NCBI RefSeq assembly: GCF_003610295.1
Contig: NZ_RAPV01000001.1
Location: 5,084,001 to 5,148,000, forward strand
Source: Paraburkholderia sp. BL23I1N1
GTDB lineage: Bacteria; Pseudomonadota; Gammaproteobacteria; Burkholderiales; Burkholderiaceae
Reading direction: 5' to 3'
Length of the DNA: 64,000 nt
The position numbers and the translations under genes are program-made. The notes beneath the pieces are model-generated. The model saw only the letters and a program-made list of their open reading frames with translations. It was not told the DNA's origin and did no database searches. This document shows positions 19,485 to 27,180 of this stretch, piece by piece (position 1 is the first letter of the stretch; every line of letters begins with the position of its first letter).

Positions 19485-20172
19485 TCCGACATCAGGGACA
19501 TCACCAGGTTGGTCCACCTTCCGATGGATTTCGCGCCACGCGGAGAGCCGCTCGATGTGGGCCTCCTTGCCGAGTACGGCGTGACGTCGGTCGAAGCGTC
19601 GGATCTCGTAACGGGGTGGCTGGCTGCGGCAACTTTCTGACGACGCCTACCTGCTCAGAGGTGCTTCGCCAGCTATCGAGGGTGCCGTTGCCTTTTTTAG
19701 TCCGACGCGTTCCCGGCCTTCATGTGAGCGGCAAGGCCGCAGCGGACATGCAAGGCGTACGCTATTTTTTACCTGTACGCACGTCTCCGGATCAATTTGT
19801 GGGCGCCGTGCCCTTCGGGTTTCCTTCGTAGGCGAAAGAGGTGCTGTTGCTCACATGCGAGCGCGACCGGCTATGCGACGATGCCTTGCCGGCGAAGTTT
19901 GCGATTCCAGCCTTGCACGCTCGTAGTGCGAGCCGGCGGCAGTCACAGAGCGCGCCATCCTGTTATATCCGGCCGGTCTTGTGCACGACGAAAGGCTGCG
20001 CGAGGACAACGTCAATCCCGTGCGCATGCTGCGAGACGTCCGCCTCGACGTGCAGCAAAAACTGGTTAATCACTGCCCGTGGCGCGATGTTGTCCGGGCG
20101 CTCAAGTTTATCGGGGAAGATGAAGATTTGGATTGGGCGAAACAGCTCGTGTGCCGAAACTTTTCACCGTGA
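19485..20172 (+). pseudogene. degraded AbiEi-like protein, tandem copy
   Basis: Relic of a paralogue of the intact gene at 20423-21085. Matching blocks in the same order: LPMDFAPRGEPLDVGLLAEY against FLMDFAPRSQPLGLRYFAEL; LSDDAYLLRGASPAIEG against LSEDAYLLRGDQPGIDG; GLHVSGKAAADMQGVRYF against NLHVGGRTALEWHRMMHH; RDVVRALKFIGEDEDLDWAKQL against RDVVWGLKFLAEDEGMSWAQQL. The frame is first broken by a four-base tandem duplication, GGCTGGCT at 19618-19625, and a middle portion is reduced. Ends at TGA 20170-20172. Confidence 0.8.
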
Positions 20173-20422
20173 AAACGATGGACCATCAACTGCTTCTGAT
20201 CGAATCCGCTCTGCGACGAAGCTGCCTGAGGCAACGCAAAGCTCCGCGCCACAAAACGTCACGCCTTGGAGATATCCATATCTCGCATACGATGCAGCCG
20301 TCTGAAATGGAGGGTACCCGAGCAGCATCTGTACGACCGGCGGCGCGGCGCAATGTTCGGGGATGGTCAGGCACCGTCCAGTGCATCGCGTGGCATCAAG
20401 GGTAACCAACAGAGGATCCAAC

Positions 20423-21085
20423 ATGCTGAACGCAACAGAAATCGTGCAGTTCCTCATGGACTTCGCGCCGCGGTCGCAGCCGCTGGGCTTACGCTACTTC
20501 GCGGAGCTTGAAATTGACGCACGGCAGGTTGGCGAACTCGTAAAACAAGGGTGGCTGCGACAGCTGTCCGAGGACGCTTATCTGCTACGTGGAGACCAGC
20601 CAGGCATTGACGGAACAATTGCTTATTTGCAGGCATACACTTCGAATCTCCACGTGGGAGGAAGGACAGCGCTGGAATGGCACCGAATGATGCATCATCT
20701 GCGCTTTCGCGACCGGATTGATTTGTGGGGTCGCGGATATTGCAGCATTCCTTCCTGGGCGGTGGAGCGGCTTGTGTGTTTCTACTATTCCCACCCTCTG
20801 TTCGATACGCGGATGGACGAAAGCTACGGATTGAAGCCGCTTGCGTGGCGCCATCCACAAGTGCTTGTTTCGGTTCCGGAACGCGCAATTCTCGAATACG
20901 TGAGCGTCTCGCTGGATTTGGTCTTGATAGAAGACGTGAGAGCTCTCATTGGGAGCCTGAGGAATATTCGGCTGAACATCCTGCAGGATCTGGTCGATTG
21001 CTGTCTCCGAAGAGATGTAGTATGGGGGCTGAAATTTCTCGCAGAAGATGAAGGCATGAGTTGGGCTCAGCAGTTGCGCGTCTGA
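20423..21085 (+). CDS. AbiEi-like antitoxin/regulator family protein
   Basis: Protein of 220 residues: an N-terminal winged-helix region (about 1-60, ending LRQLSEDAYLLRGD) followed by an AbiEi-type domain with YTSNLHVGGRTALEW and a long C-terminal region. AbiEi proteins are DNA-binding antitoxins of type IV toxin-antitoxin systems, normally followed by the nucleotidyltransferase toxin AbiEii. No AbiEii gene follows here, so this is an orphan or a related regulator. AGAGGA precedes the ATG. A tandem, inactivated copy lies just upstream. Confidence 0.7.
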   Translation: MLNATEIVQFLMDFAPRSQPLGLRYFAELEIDARQVGELVKQGWLRQLSEDAYLLRGDQPGIDGTIAYLQAYTSNLHVGGRTALEWHRMMHHLRFRDRIDLWGRGYCSIPSWAVERLVCFYYSHPLFDTRMDESYGLKPLAWRHPQVLVSVPERAILEYVSVSLDLVLIEDVRALIGSLRNIRLNILQDLVDCCLRRDVVWGLKFLAEDEGMSWAQQLRV

Positions 21086-21352
21086 GCAGACCGTGGTGTG
21101 ATGGCAGCGGTGATCGTGTCCCGAGGCACACTGGGAAATTCCCGCGATGGGCTCGTACGATCGTTTGAGCGTCAACCTGATTTGCGGGCTTTTGGGATCA
21201 CTACAGACAGTGGCGTGAGCGGTTCGATCGAACGCTTACCATAAGTGAGCGTGTCTGGTCCGACCTGACGGCACCCTCGGTACGGCTGCTGTTACCTTGC
21301 CGTCAGGCGATGATGTTGTGATCGTTCCACTTGACGTGGTCGGAGTCGCGCC

Positions 21353-21772
21353 ATGGGCCATCCATATAGGCTGATTCGTCCTGAGGAACTCGCCGCGCCC
21401 GGCAAAATGGAGCCCGCTGTTGTTTTGCGGGTATCGTTGAAAGCGATTGCGAACGTCGTCGCAGAGACGGTAGGAAGGAAGGGCGCCAACCTTGTTTTCC
21501 GCGACCGGGATAGCGATGCGATGTATCTTCGGGTAGATGATGTGCCGCTTGTTTTCGTCTCATTCAATGAGCAGCCGCGCGAGGTGCATGTCTACGTGGC
21601 AGATCGGAACGTGCAAGGGGAGAGCGACTTGTTGGAGCTGCCAGGTCGGCTACCGTTGTCTGGGGTAGAAGGAGATTGGTGGGCGCGCGAAGATCAGCCG
21701 CGCTGGCCCGGAAACAAGGCTGAAACTTTTGTCATTCGCCAACAAGGCCGCGGTCCCCGGCTGGGGATCTGA
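21353..21772 (+). CDS. hypothetical protein
   Basis: Protein of 139 residues, not recognised. It appears to be a small alpha/beta protein with a run of short strands (NLVFRDRDSDAMYLRVDD, PLVFVSFNEQ, VHVYVAD). No signal peptide or membrane segment. It precedes the MbcA/ParS-like gene by 26 bases in the same direction, so the two could be one operon; a toxin role would be speculative. Confidence 0.5.
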   Translation: MGHPYRLIRPEELAAPGKMEPAVVLRVSLKAIANVVAETVGRKGANLVFRDRDSDAMYLRVDDVPLVFVSFNEQPREVHVYVADRNVQGESDLLELPGRLPLSGVEGDWWAREDQPRWPGNKAETFVIRQQGRGPRLGI

Positions 21773-21798
21773 AAGTCAAGATCCTTCGGAATTGCTCC

Positions 21799-22242
21799 AT
21801 GACAGACCATCCTGAGCATGACCCGGCCACGACGGTGGCGATCGGGTTCCGCGACGAGCTGCTTGGAAAAGGATGGCCCGACGCTCGTCGTGTTGCCGAA
21901 CTGGCGGGCCTTTCGCCTGAACAGGAGGATACGGCGTACGCGATCCAGGCACGAGCGACAGGCGCTCTTCTCGGTGTCTGGTCTGCGCCCCAGCATCGGT
22001 TCATCTATCCGGACTTCCAGTTTAATCGCTCGGGCACCCTCCGGAAGGACGTTGCTGAACTCCTCGCCGTCCTGCCAGCGAACAAGGACGATCGCGGAGG
22101 CTGGCGACGTGCTTTCTGGCTCTATTCGTCGCATGCACTGCTCGATGGGCAGACGCCGGCGGACGTATTTGCGAACGCCCCGATTCGCGTGATCAAGGTT
22201 GCAAGAGAGGAATTTCTGGGCGATCCCGAGACGTCCTGGTGA
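21799..22242 (+). CDS. MbcA/ParS/Xre-like antitoxin domain protein
   Basis: Protein of 147 residues. The central DNA-binding-like region has RDELLGKGWPDARRVAELAG, and the C-terminal half resembles the MbcA/ParS toxin-binding domain: a WRRAFWLYSSHALLDGQTPADV stretch here matches the usual W-x-P-hydrophobic-L-x-G-x-P-hydrophobic pattern. Such proteins pair with RES-domain ADP-ribosylating toxins. No RES gene is visible next to it; the 139-residue protein upstream lacks the Arg-Glu-Ser pattern as far as I can see. Family assignment is tentative. Confidence 0.45.
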   Translation: MTDHPEHDPATTVAIGFRDELLGKGWPDARRVAELAGLSPEQEDTAYAIQARATGALLGVWSAPQHRFIYPDFQFNRSGTLRKDVAELLAVLPANKDDRGGWRRAFWLYSSHALLDGQTPADVFANAPIRVIKVAREEFLGDPETSW

Positions 22243-22322
22243 ATCGGCGACCGGCCGGGCCGATGCGAGCTCTCACGGCAACACCTTCTCTGTTCGGTAA
22301 GAGAAGTCATTGCCCGTGAATG

Positions 22323-22340
22323 TTTTCGCGCGCGCGAAAA
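22323..22340. promoter_or_regulatory. palindrome TTTTCGCG-N2-CGCGAAAA, copy 1
   Basis: TTTTCGCGCGCGCGAAAA, a perfect 18-base palindrome in the gap between 22242 and 22501. Flanking sequence on its left (GTCATTGCCCGTGA) matches that of copy 2. Confidence 0.7.
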
Positions 22341-22500
22341 AATTGCAGGTGAGCTACGACCGATTACGACGCGGATTTCGCTTTGCGGGCCGTTGAACTG
22401 GGCTGACTCGATCGTGCGAACCTCGCCCAGAAGAGATGGTAATGAACACCAGACGGCCCGCTGGCCGGTCCACTGGCAGAAATTTCCGGAGCGAACCATC

Positions 22501-23025
22501 GTGACCGTGCAACTCATCCAGAATGGCCTGGAATATCGTAAAGCCCGGCAGACGCTCCTCGATCTGGTCCGACCTGCCCCGGCGCCCGGCACGCTGGAGG
22601 ACGACCAACTGCTGGCGCTGGCGAGCGAAGTGGAACGCTACGAGGTGCAGCATGTTCTGGATCTCCCCGCTGGCGCCCAACGGACGATGGTGGCGAAGCG
22701 CGGCTGCAGCGCTGACGCTCTCGGGGCTTACCGGTTCCTGCAGCCGGAATGGGAACGACGGCGGCTGCGGTTCGCGCTGGGCCTGCACACCCCTCTGACC
22801 CGGGACGACCGTCAGGTTCTGCAGCGAGTCGTGCCTGTTGTTGAGAACGCAGGTGAGCCGTACGCCGTGCGGATCGCCGACGTGCCCCAGTCCTTACAGG
22901 ACGAATTGAGGGAGTGGTGGCGGATGTGGGGCCTGCCATTGTTCGACCCGGATGGCTGCGGCGACTGCATTTGTGCCTGGGACTGGTCCGACTGGTTCGA
23001 CGGGCGGGTGCCGGACCTCCCGTAA
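22501..23025 (+). CDS. hypothetical protein with HigA-N-terminus-like segment
   Basis: Protein of 174 residues from the GTG at 22501. Residues about 9-45 (EYRKARQTLLDLVRPAPAPG, then an acidic LLALASEVERYE) look like the helical N-terminus that precedes the HTH in HigA-type antitoxins, where the pattern is EY-x2-A-L-x-Leu-x-Pro-G-x-Leu-x2-YE. No HTH follows; instead there is an unrecognised region ending in a tryptophan-rich CICAWDWSDWFDG. The frame is open further upstream. The leader sequence before its start is shared with the next gene. Confidence 0.5.
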   Translation: MTVQLIQNGLEYRKARQTLLDLVRPAPAPGTLEDDQLLALASEVERYEVQHVLDLPAGAQRTMVAKRGCSADALGAYRFLQPEWERRRLRFALGLHTPLTRDDRQVLQRVVPVVENAGEPYAVRIADVPQSLQDELREWWRMWGLPLFDPDGCGDCICAWDWSDWFDGRVPDLP

Positions 23026-23077
23026 ATCGCGACCGCCGCAGGACAGTACAGTGGCAGTATTTTCCCCGGAGGGAACC

Positions 23078-23545
23078 ATGGCCGGGCATGGCATCGAAAG
23101 CGACGATGAGTATCGCCAGGCGCTTAGAACCGTTTCGATGCTGATTGACCTCGATCCGGCGCGCGGCTCGCCGGACGGCGACCGGCTGGCGGCGCTCGTG
23201 CGGTTGATCGAGCAGTACGAGGCGACGTTCATACAGGACCGCTGTCGCGAAACGGCCAGTTGGACCCGGGTAACGAAACCGGGAAGGCCGGGAATGAGCA
23301 TCTCAGCTAGGGAAGTCCGTTTCGATGACAGCACCATGTGGGTCGAACAGGTCGACGACGGTCGCACACTCGGCGCGCCGCGGGCCTGATTCCCTCGCCT
23401 GCTGCTCGCCACACCCGAGCAGCGAGCCGCTTGCGATATTGGCCGCTATGGCCTGCACTGGGACGCCATCGACGAGGATATTTCCATTGAAGGGCTGTTG
23501 GCCGGTCGTGGCGACACGACTCGTCGGTCGCGCCTCGCAGGGTAA
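23078..23545 (+). pseudogene. HigA-N-like/DUF2442 protein split by a stop codon
   Basis: From ATG 23078 the first 50 residues (DEYRQALRTVSMLIDLDPAR, DRLAALVRLIEQYEA) match the helical N-terminus of HigA-like antitoxins. An internal ATG at 23294 then begins a DUF2442 domain: ISAREVRFDDSTMWVE, then a TGA at 23387-23389 in the same frame, then FPRLLLATPEQRAACDIG and YGLHWDAIDEDISIEGLLAG to the stop at 23543-23545. In DUF2442 the interrupted position is normally tryptophan (xWFPRL), so a single TGG to TGA change explains the break. DUF2442 proteins are small, often paired with DUF4160; function unknown. Confidence 0.78.
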
Positions 23546-23811
23546 TGCATCGCGCGCTTTCTGGATGCAGAGAGGCACGGCAGTTGCACGGCGTGCCAGC
23601 AAGGCATCTCCAAGTGTTTGCGTCTAATTTAACGGAAACAGCCAAATTCCGGGGGGCGTGGGGCGATATCTCTGGCGGACGCGTTGCGGCGCCTGCCCCG
23701 GGCGACGCCGACGCCGTCGGGCACAGCGGAACGAAGGACGTGCCCATGAACGACCCGCGTGTCTGGCCCGTCGCGATGCTCGCGCTGTGGCGGCTCAAGA
23801 GCTGTCACTGA
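23545..23811 (+). CDS. small hypothetical ORF
   Basis: Open frame of 88 codons whose ATG overlaps the stop of the DUF2442 remnant (TAATG). No recognised domain; composition is not strongly protein-like. It may be spurious or a relic. Confidence 0.2.
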   Translation: MHRALSGCREARQLHGVPARHLQVFASNLTETAKFRGAWGDISGGRVAAPAPGDADAVGHSGTKDVPMNDPRVWPVAMLALWRLKSCH

Positions 23812-23886
23812 TTGGCCAGGATGCTCTGGCTCCGGCCGGCTCTGTGTGGCCGGCAGGTTTTTTGGAAGATGGTCGAGGAGAGCACA

Positions 23887-24078
23887 ATGGAAATGCCCAG
23901 GCTGGTAGCGGCGGAAATCGAGAAAAGGTATGGCGTCCGGCTGATTTCGCCGCGACTGCCGGTTAGGCCCGCCAAAATCGACCTGAACGGGTCGGAGCGA
24001 CGTCGCGTATGGATGGCGGCGGCTCGGCGCGTCATGGCCACGCATGCGAAAGTCCTTGCGGCGCTCGCCAAACGATGA
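23887..24078 (+). CDS. small hypothetical protein
   Basis: Basic protein of 63 residues (MEMPRLVAAEIEKRYGVRL at the start, ATHAKVLAALAKR at the end), mostly helical by composition. GAGGAG seven bases before the ATG at 23887 is a strong ribosome binding site and decides the start. No family recognised. It lies in the run of small toxin-antitoxin-like genes, 58 bases before palindrome copy 2. Confidence 0.5.
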   Translation: MEMPRLVAAEIEKRYGVRLISPRLPVRPAKIDLNGSERRRVWMAAARRVMATHAKVLAALAKR

Positions 24079-24136
24079 GCGCCCGGCGCTCGACCACGTT
24101 CCGGCTCGATATGCCGAAAAGTCATCGCCCGTGAGA

Positions 24137-24154
24137 TTCTCGCGGACGCGAAAA
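24137..24154. promoter_or_regulatory. palindrome TTTTCGCG-N2-CGCGAAAA, copy 2
   Basis: TTCTCGCGGACGCGAAAA, one mismatch from the perfect dyad, preceded by GTCATCGCCCGTGA. Lies upstream of the CcdA-like gene. Confidence 0.65.
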
Positions 24155-24208
24155 CAGCGAGTGACACGTGAGCACGACGGCAACAATCAAGGCTTTACGG
24201 CCGGATGA

Positions 24209-24226
24209 TTTTCGCGGACGCGAAAA
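24209..24226. promoter_or_regulatory. palindrome TTTTCGCG-N2-CGCGAAAA, copy 3
   Basis: TTTTCGCGGACGCGAAAA, perfect outer arms, ending 16 bases before the ATG of the CcdA-like gene and 72 bases from copy 2. Confidence 0.7.
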
Positions 24227-24242
24227 TGATGGAGACAATCCC

Positions 24243-24404
24243 ATGACAGCGCCTGGGCAGGAAGGCGGCCCGTCGGATGTCAACGCCACTGGCGCAGATG
24301 AGCGGGCTGCTCGTTGGCAGAAGGAGAACGCCGAAGCGATCGCGTGCTACAACGACTACATCGAGAAGAATGGTCTGCCTCTCGACGAGTTCAGGATGTT
24401 CTGA
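24243..24404 (+). CDS. CcdA family antitoxin
   Basis: Protein of 53 residues from ATG 24243. The C-terminus WQKENAEAIACYNDYIEKNG followed by LPLDEFRMF matches the CcdB-binding tail of CcdA antitoxins (W-x-x-E-N-x-x-A-I-x-x-Y-N-x-Y-hydrophobic-E-x-x-G). The N-terminal ribbon-helix-helix part is very short or missing. An upstream GTG at 24168 would give 78 residues but runs through palindrome copy 3. CcdA normally neutralises the gyrase poison CcdB; no CcdB is recognisable in the downstream frame, so the gene looks orphaned. Confidence 0.75.
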   Translation: MTAPGQEGGPSDVNATGADERAARWQKENAEAIACYNDYIEKNGLPLDEFRMF

Positions 24405-24514
24405 TGGCCAACCAGTTCCAATCCTCACCCGCAGGCGCGGCTACACGCGTAGGAATCTCACCCCGCTGCGGCGGTCGCACGCCTGTACTTTGCGCCGGAC
24501 GACAATGGCAATGA
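24404..24514 (+). CDS. short ORF in the ccdB position
   Basis: ATG overlaps the CcdA stop (TGATG), the usual ccdA-ccdB junction, but the frame encodes only 36 residues beginning MANQFQSS and has no CcdB-like sequence beyond a possible QF near the start. Possibly the vestige of the toxin's N-terminus. Confidence 0.25.
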   Translation: MANQFQSSPAGAATRVGISPRCGGRTPVLCAGRQWQ

Positions 24515-24695
24515 CCCTGCTCCGGCGCGACACAGGAAAGAAGTGCGTGCTTCTGGCGATCGCCCGATGATTATCGAACGTCGGCACTTGTGCGCGGCAC
24601 GCCGGCCAGGTTAGGGTATGCGGTCGTGCTGTGCGCTTCCTGTGTCACGTTGGCGGGAAGGTTAAATTTACTTGAACTTCATAGGAGAATGTCTG

Positions 24696-24980
24696 ATGAA
24701 CAAGCAGGAACTGATCGATGCCGTCGCGGCGTCTACGGGTGCAGGCAAGGGCGTCACCGGCGAAGCGATCGATGCGGTGATCGGCGCCATCACGCAGGCC
24801 GTCACGAAGGGCGACAGCGTGCAGCTGATCGGCTTTGGTTCGTTCAGCCAGGGCACCCGAGCTGCCCGCACGGGCCGCAATCCGTCGACGGGTGAAGAGA
24901 TCCAGATCGCGGCGGCCAAGACGGTCAAATTCACTGCCGGGAAGGCGTTCAAGGACGCGGTCAACGCTGGCAAGCGTTAG
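24696..24980 (+). CDS. HU family DNA-binding protein
   Basis: Histone-like protein of 94 residues. [15 protein letters not shown] begins the helical dimer part, [20 protein letters not shown] is the beta-arm with the invariant RxGRNP tip, and the C-terminal helix [16 protein letters not shown] is standard. It binds DNA non-specifically and bends it. AGGAGAAT precedes the ATG. It sits at the right side of the small-gene run and has its own upstream region; this may be an accessory HU rather than the housekeeping copy. Confidence 0.93.
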   Translation: MNKQELIDAVAASTGAGKGVTGEAIDAVIGAITQAVTKGDSVQLIGFGSFSQGTRAARTGRNPSTGEEIQIAAAKTVKFTAGKAFKDAVNAGKR

Positions 24981-25031
24981 GTCACGCATCCCATCACCGG
25001 TTACCTCGTCGGGACTTGCACCGCGGCGCCG

Positions 25032-26237
25032 TTACCGGACATACGGTGCCAACACCCTGGCGACGAACGCGGAACCGGTGTGTTGCCCGAACCGTTCCCG
25101 GAGTCGCGTGTTGAGCGCGTCGCGGGAAATGCCGTTCACTAACGCAGCATCGGTGAGTGCCGCATGGGCATCGAGCACATCTGTGACCGTGATCTCGTAA
25201 CCGGCGCCGGCGTCGATCCAGTGGAGTGCGGCCATGCCGCAGGTCATGGCGAACGCCGGTTGCCGCTGCGCGAACTCCTGTGCAGCCCTTATCAGCGTGC
25301 GCGGATCGGCCGGGCTGGTCTGGATGAGCGCGGCTGCGAGATCGAAGAGTCCCGCATCCTTCGCGGCGGCAAACCATTTGCCTTCCGCACCGGGTTCGCT
25401 TGCGACGAGATCCTGCAGGATTGCCGCCGACGAGCGTTCCGGATATTTCTTCGTGATCGCACGAAAAGTCGCGAGGTACGTTCCTCCGCGGTTGGCCGCG
25501 ATTGCATACCGGCGATAGGCCTCATCCTTCATGCCGGAAGTGAGCAGGATTGTCTCGCAGGCGAGGGCGATCGCACTTTCCGGCGTGTATGTATCGCGCG
25601 ATTGCTCCGCGTAACGCAGCGCGTCTGCGGGCCGGCCGAGCGCGACCAGTGCCTTGACGCCCCATTGCCGGTATCCCCACGACCTCATACGCGCCGAGTC
25701 CACGAGTGCGAGCAGTTCTTCGAAGCGCAATGCCGCATGCAGGGCACTCATGCATGCGGTCGTCCCGACAAAAAATCCACCTTGTCCATCGGGGCCAATC
25801 ACATGTGCGGTGATGGGCAGCAGCCTGTCCGCCCAGACGGATGCAATCCCGGGCGTCGCGCAAAGTTCGCCCCATGTGTCGGCAACGCGTTCGATGTACG
25901 GCATCTGATCTTCCTGCAGCGCTTCGAAGAGCCGTTCCAGCCATGCCTGTCTGGTCACCGCATCAACTTGTGCACGGGCAATTATGGGAACGAGTGCGTC
26001 GATGGTCCGGCTGACCGCGGTGCCTATCGCGCCTGACGAACTATCGACCTGCTCCAGTGCCGGAGAAAGTCTTTCGAGCAGGAGCACGGCGCCTTCGGCG
26101 GCAAGAACCGCATCGGAGCGTGCCATTTGCCGGATCTCGGCGAGCGCTTCCTTCAGGCGCTGGATGGGCAGTGCGGATTTCCAGCCGAAGGCGTTACGCC
26201 GAAAACGGGCAGCGAAGGTCCATCGGTGTGAGTTCAA
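25032..26237 (-). CDS. conserved hypothetical helical-repeat-like protein
   Basis: Protein of about 401 residues, all-helical by composition, with repeated patterns such as RQWGVKALVALGRPADALRY that resemble degenerate TPR/SEL-like repeats. I remember similar proteins annotated only as hypothetical in proteobacteria. No catalytic motif, signal peptide or membrane segment is visible. The start is a TTG at 26237 in my reading; an internal ATG at MARSDAVL is possible. The gene follows the next one (26272-27180) by 34 bases on the same strand, so they form an operon; it converges with the HU gene. Confidence 0.7.
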   Translation of the reverse strand: MNSHRWTFAARFRRNAFGWKSALPIQRLKEALAEIRQMARSDAVLAAEGAVLLLERLSPALEQVDSSSGAIGTAVSRTIDALVPIIARAQVDAVTRQAWLERLFEALQEDQMPYIERVADTWGELCATPGIASVWADRLLPITAHVIGPDGQGGFFVGTTACMSALHAALRFEELLALVDSARMRSWGYRQWGVKALVALGRPADALRYAEQSRDTYTPESAIALACETILLTSGMKDEAYRRYAIAANRGGTYLATFRAITKKYPERSSAAILQDLVASEPGAEGKWFAAAKDAGLFDLAAALIQTSPADPRTLIRAAQEFAQRQPAFAMTCGMAALHWIDAGAGYEITVTDVLDAHAALTDAALVNGISRDALNTRLRERFGQHTGSAFVARVLAPYVR

Positions 26238-26271
26238 GTGTGATATTCCGTTTGTCGGCGTTCATCAACGT

Positions 26272-27180
26272 TCAGCGCGTCTTCATGTACTGCCGGTAGA
26301 GTGCCTCGTGAAGGTCACGCAGATCGCGGCGGCTGTCCATCAGTTCGTGGTGACGGCCTTCGCGCTCGAGCATGAGCAGTCGCAGCACCAGTCTTGCTGC
26401 GCGCTCAGGCCCGGTGTCACGTGAGGGGTCTGTCTGCTTCAGCAGCGGTGCCAGTCCGGTTTTCTGGATCAGCGCCCAGGCCGGAAACCAGGCGAGATCT
26501 GTGATATCGCCCGTTCCTTCAAACGAAGCATCGAATGCCCGGCGCAGCGCGTTCAGCGAATTGTCTTCGAGCTGCCGAAGCAGGTCATCGAACCGGCTGG
26601 GAGAAAGCCATGCGAGTTCGGCAAGGAGCGGCAACGCGGCCTCAAGACCATCGAGCCGGTACCGGCATTCGGCCATCCACATCAGCGGCGCCGGAATACG
26701 TCGCCAGGATTCGATGCGCGTGACGGCAGATTCAGCCGCTTTCCAGTTGCCCGCTTGAAGATAGAGCGGGGCGGCATGGGCGTTGGGTTGGGCTGCACGG
26801 AATGACAGACTGGCGGCGCGCTGTGCGAGCTCGTCCCAGAACGGCGCGAGCCACATAAGGGCAGTCCGCTCGCCCATCACGCGGATCGCCGCTGGCCGGA
26901 GACGGGCCAGTACTGTTTCCCGTTCGCCGAGTGCAGTGTCGTGATTCGCGAACGATGTGCCGCAACGTTCTTCGAGGGCAGTCACGAGCGTGTCGAGTGC
27001 CACCAAGGCTTCGTCGTCAGGATATTCGCGTTTGAGGATCTGCAGCGCTGGGCGGGCGGCGAGTGCATCGTGGCGCTGCAATGCCGACAGGACATCATTG
27101 CGCAGCATCACATCACGGCTGTCGTCAAAAATATCGAGTTGCATGGGTCGAAGTCGGAAGATCTGGTCGCCGGGATTCAT
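26272..27180 (-). CDS. conserved hypothetical protein, partner of downstream helical-repeat protein
   Basis: Protein of 302 residues from ATG 27180 (MNPGDQIFRLRP), or 290 from MQLDIFDDSRD at 27144, which may be the real start. All-helical with SWRRIPAPLMWMAECRYRLDG and LPLLAELAWLSPSRFDDL, again TPR-like in feel. It ends with RDLRDLHEALYRQYMKTR. No enzymatic motif. It precedes the 401-residue protein in the same operon; the pair seems to be a conserved unit of unknown role. The frame stays open upstream to 27810 but that part is not protein-like. Confidence 0.68.
   Translation of the reverse strand: MNPGDQIFRLRPMQLDIFDDSRDVMLRNDVLSALQRHDALAARPALQILKREYPDDEALVALDTLVTALEERCGTSFANHDTALGERETVLARLRPAAIRVMGERTALMWLAPFWDELAQRAASLSFRAAQPNAHAAPLYLQAGNWKAAESAVTRIESWRRIPAPLMWMAECRYRLDGLEAALPLLAELAWLSPSRFDDLLRQLEDNSLNALRRAFDASFEGTGDITDLAWFPAWALIQKTGLAPLLKQTDPSRDTGPERAARLVLRLLMLEREGRHHELMDSRRDLRDLHEALYRQYMKTR

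Noticed and set aside
24404..24590. A CcdB toxin gene after the CcdA-like gene
   Set aside because: None of the three frames shows CcdB sequence of the right length.
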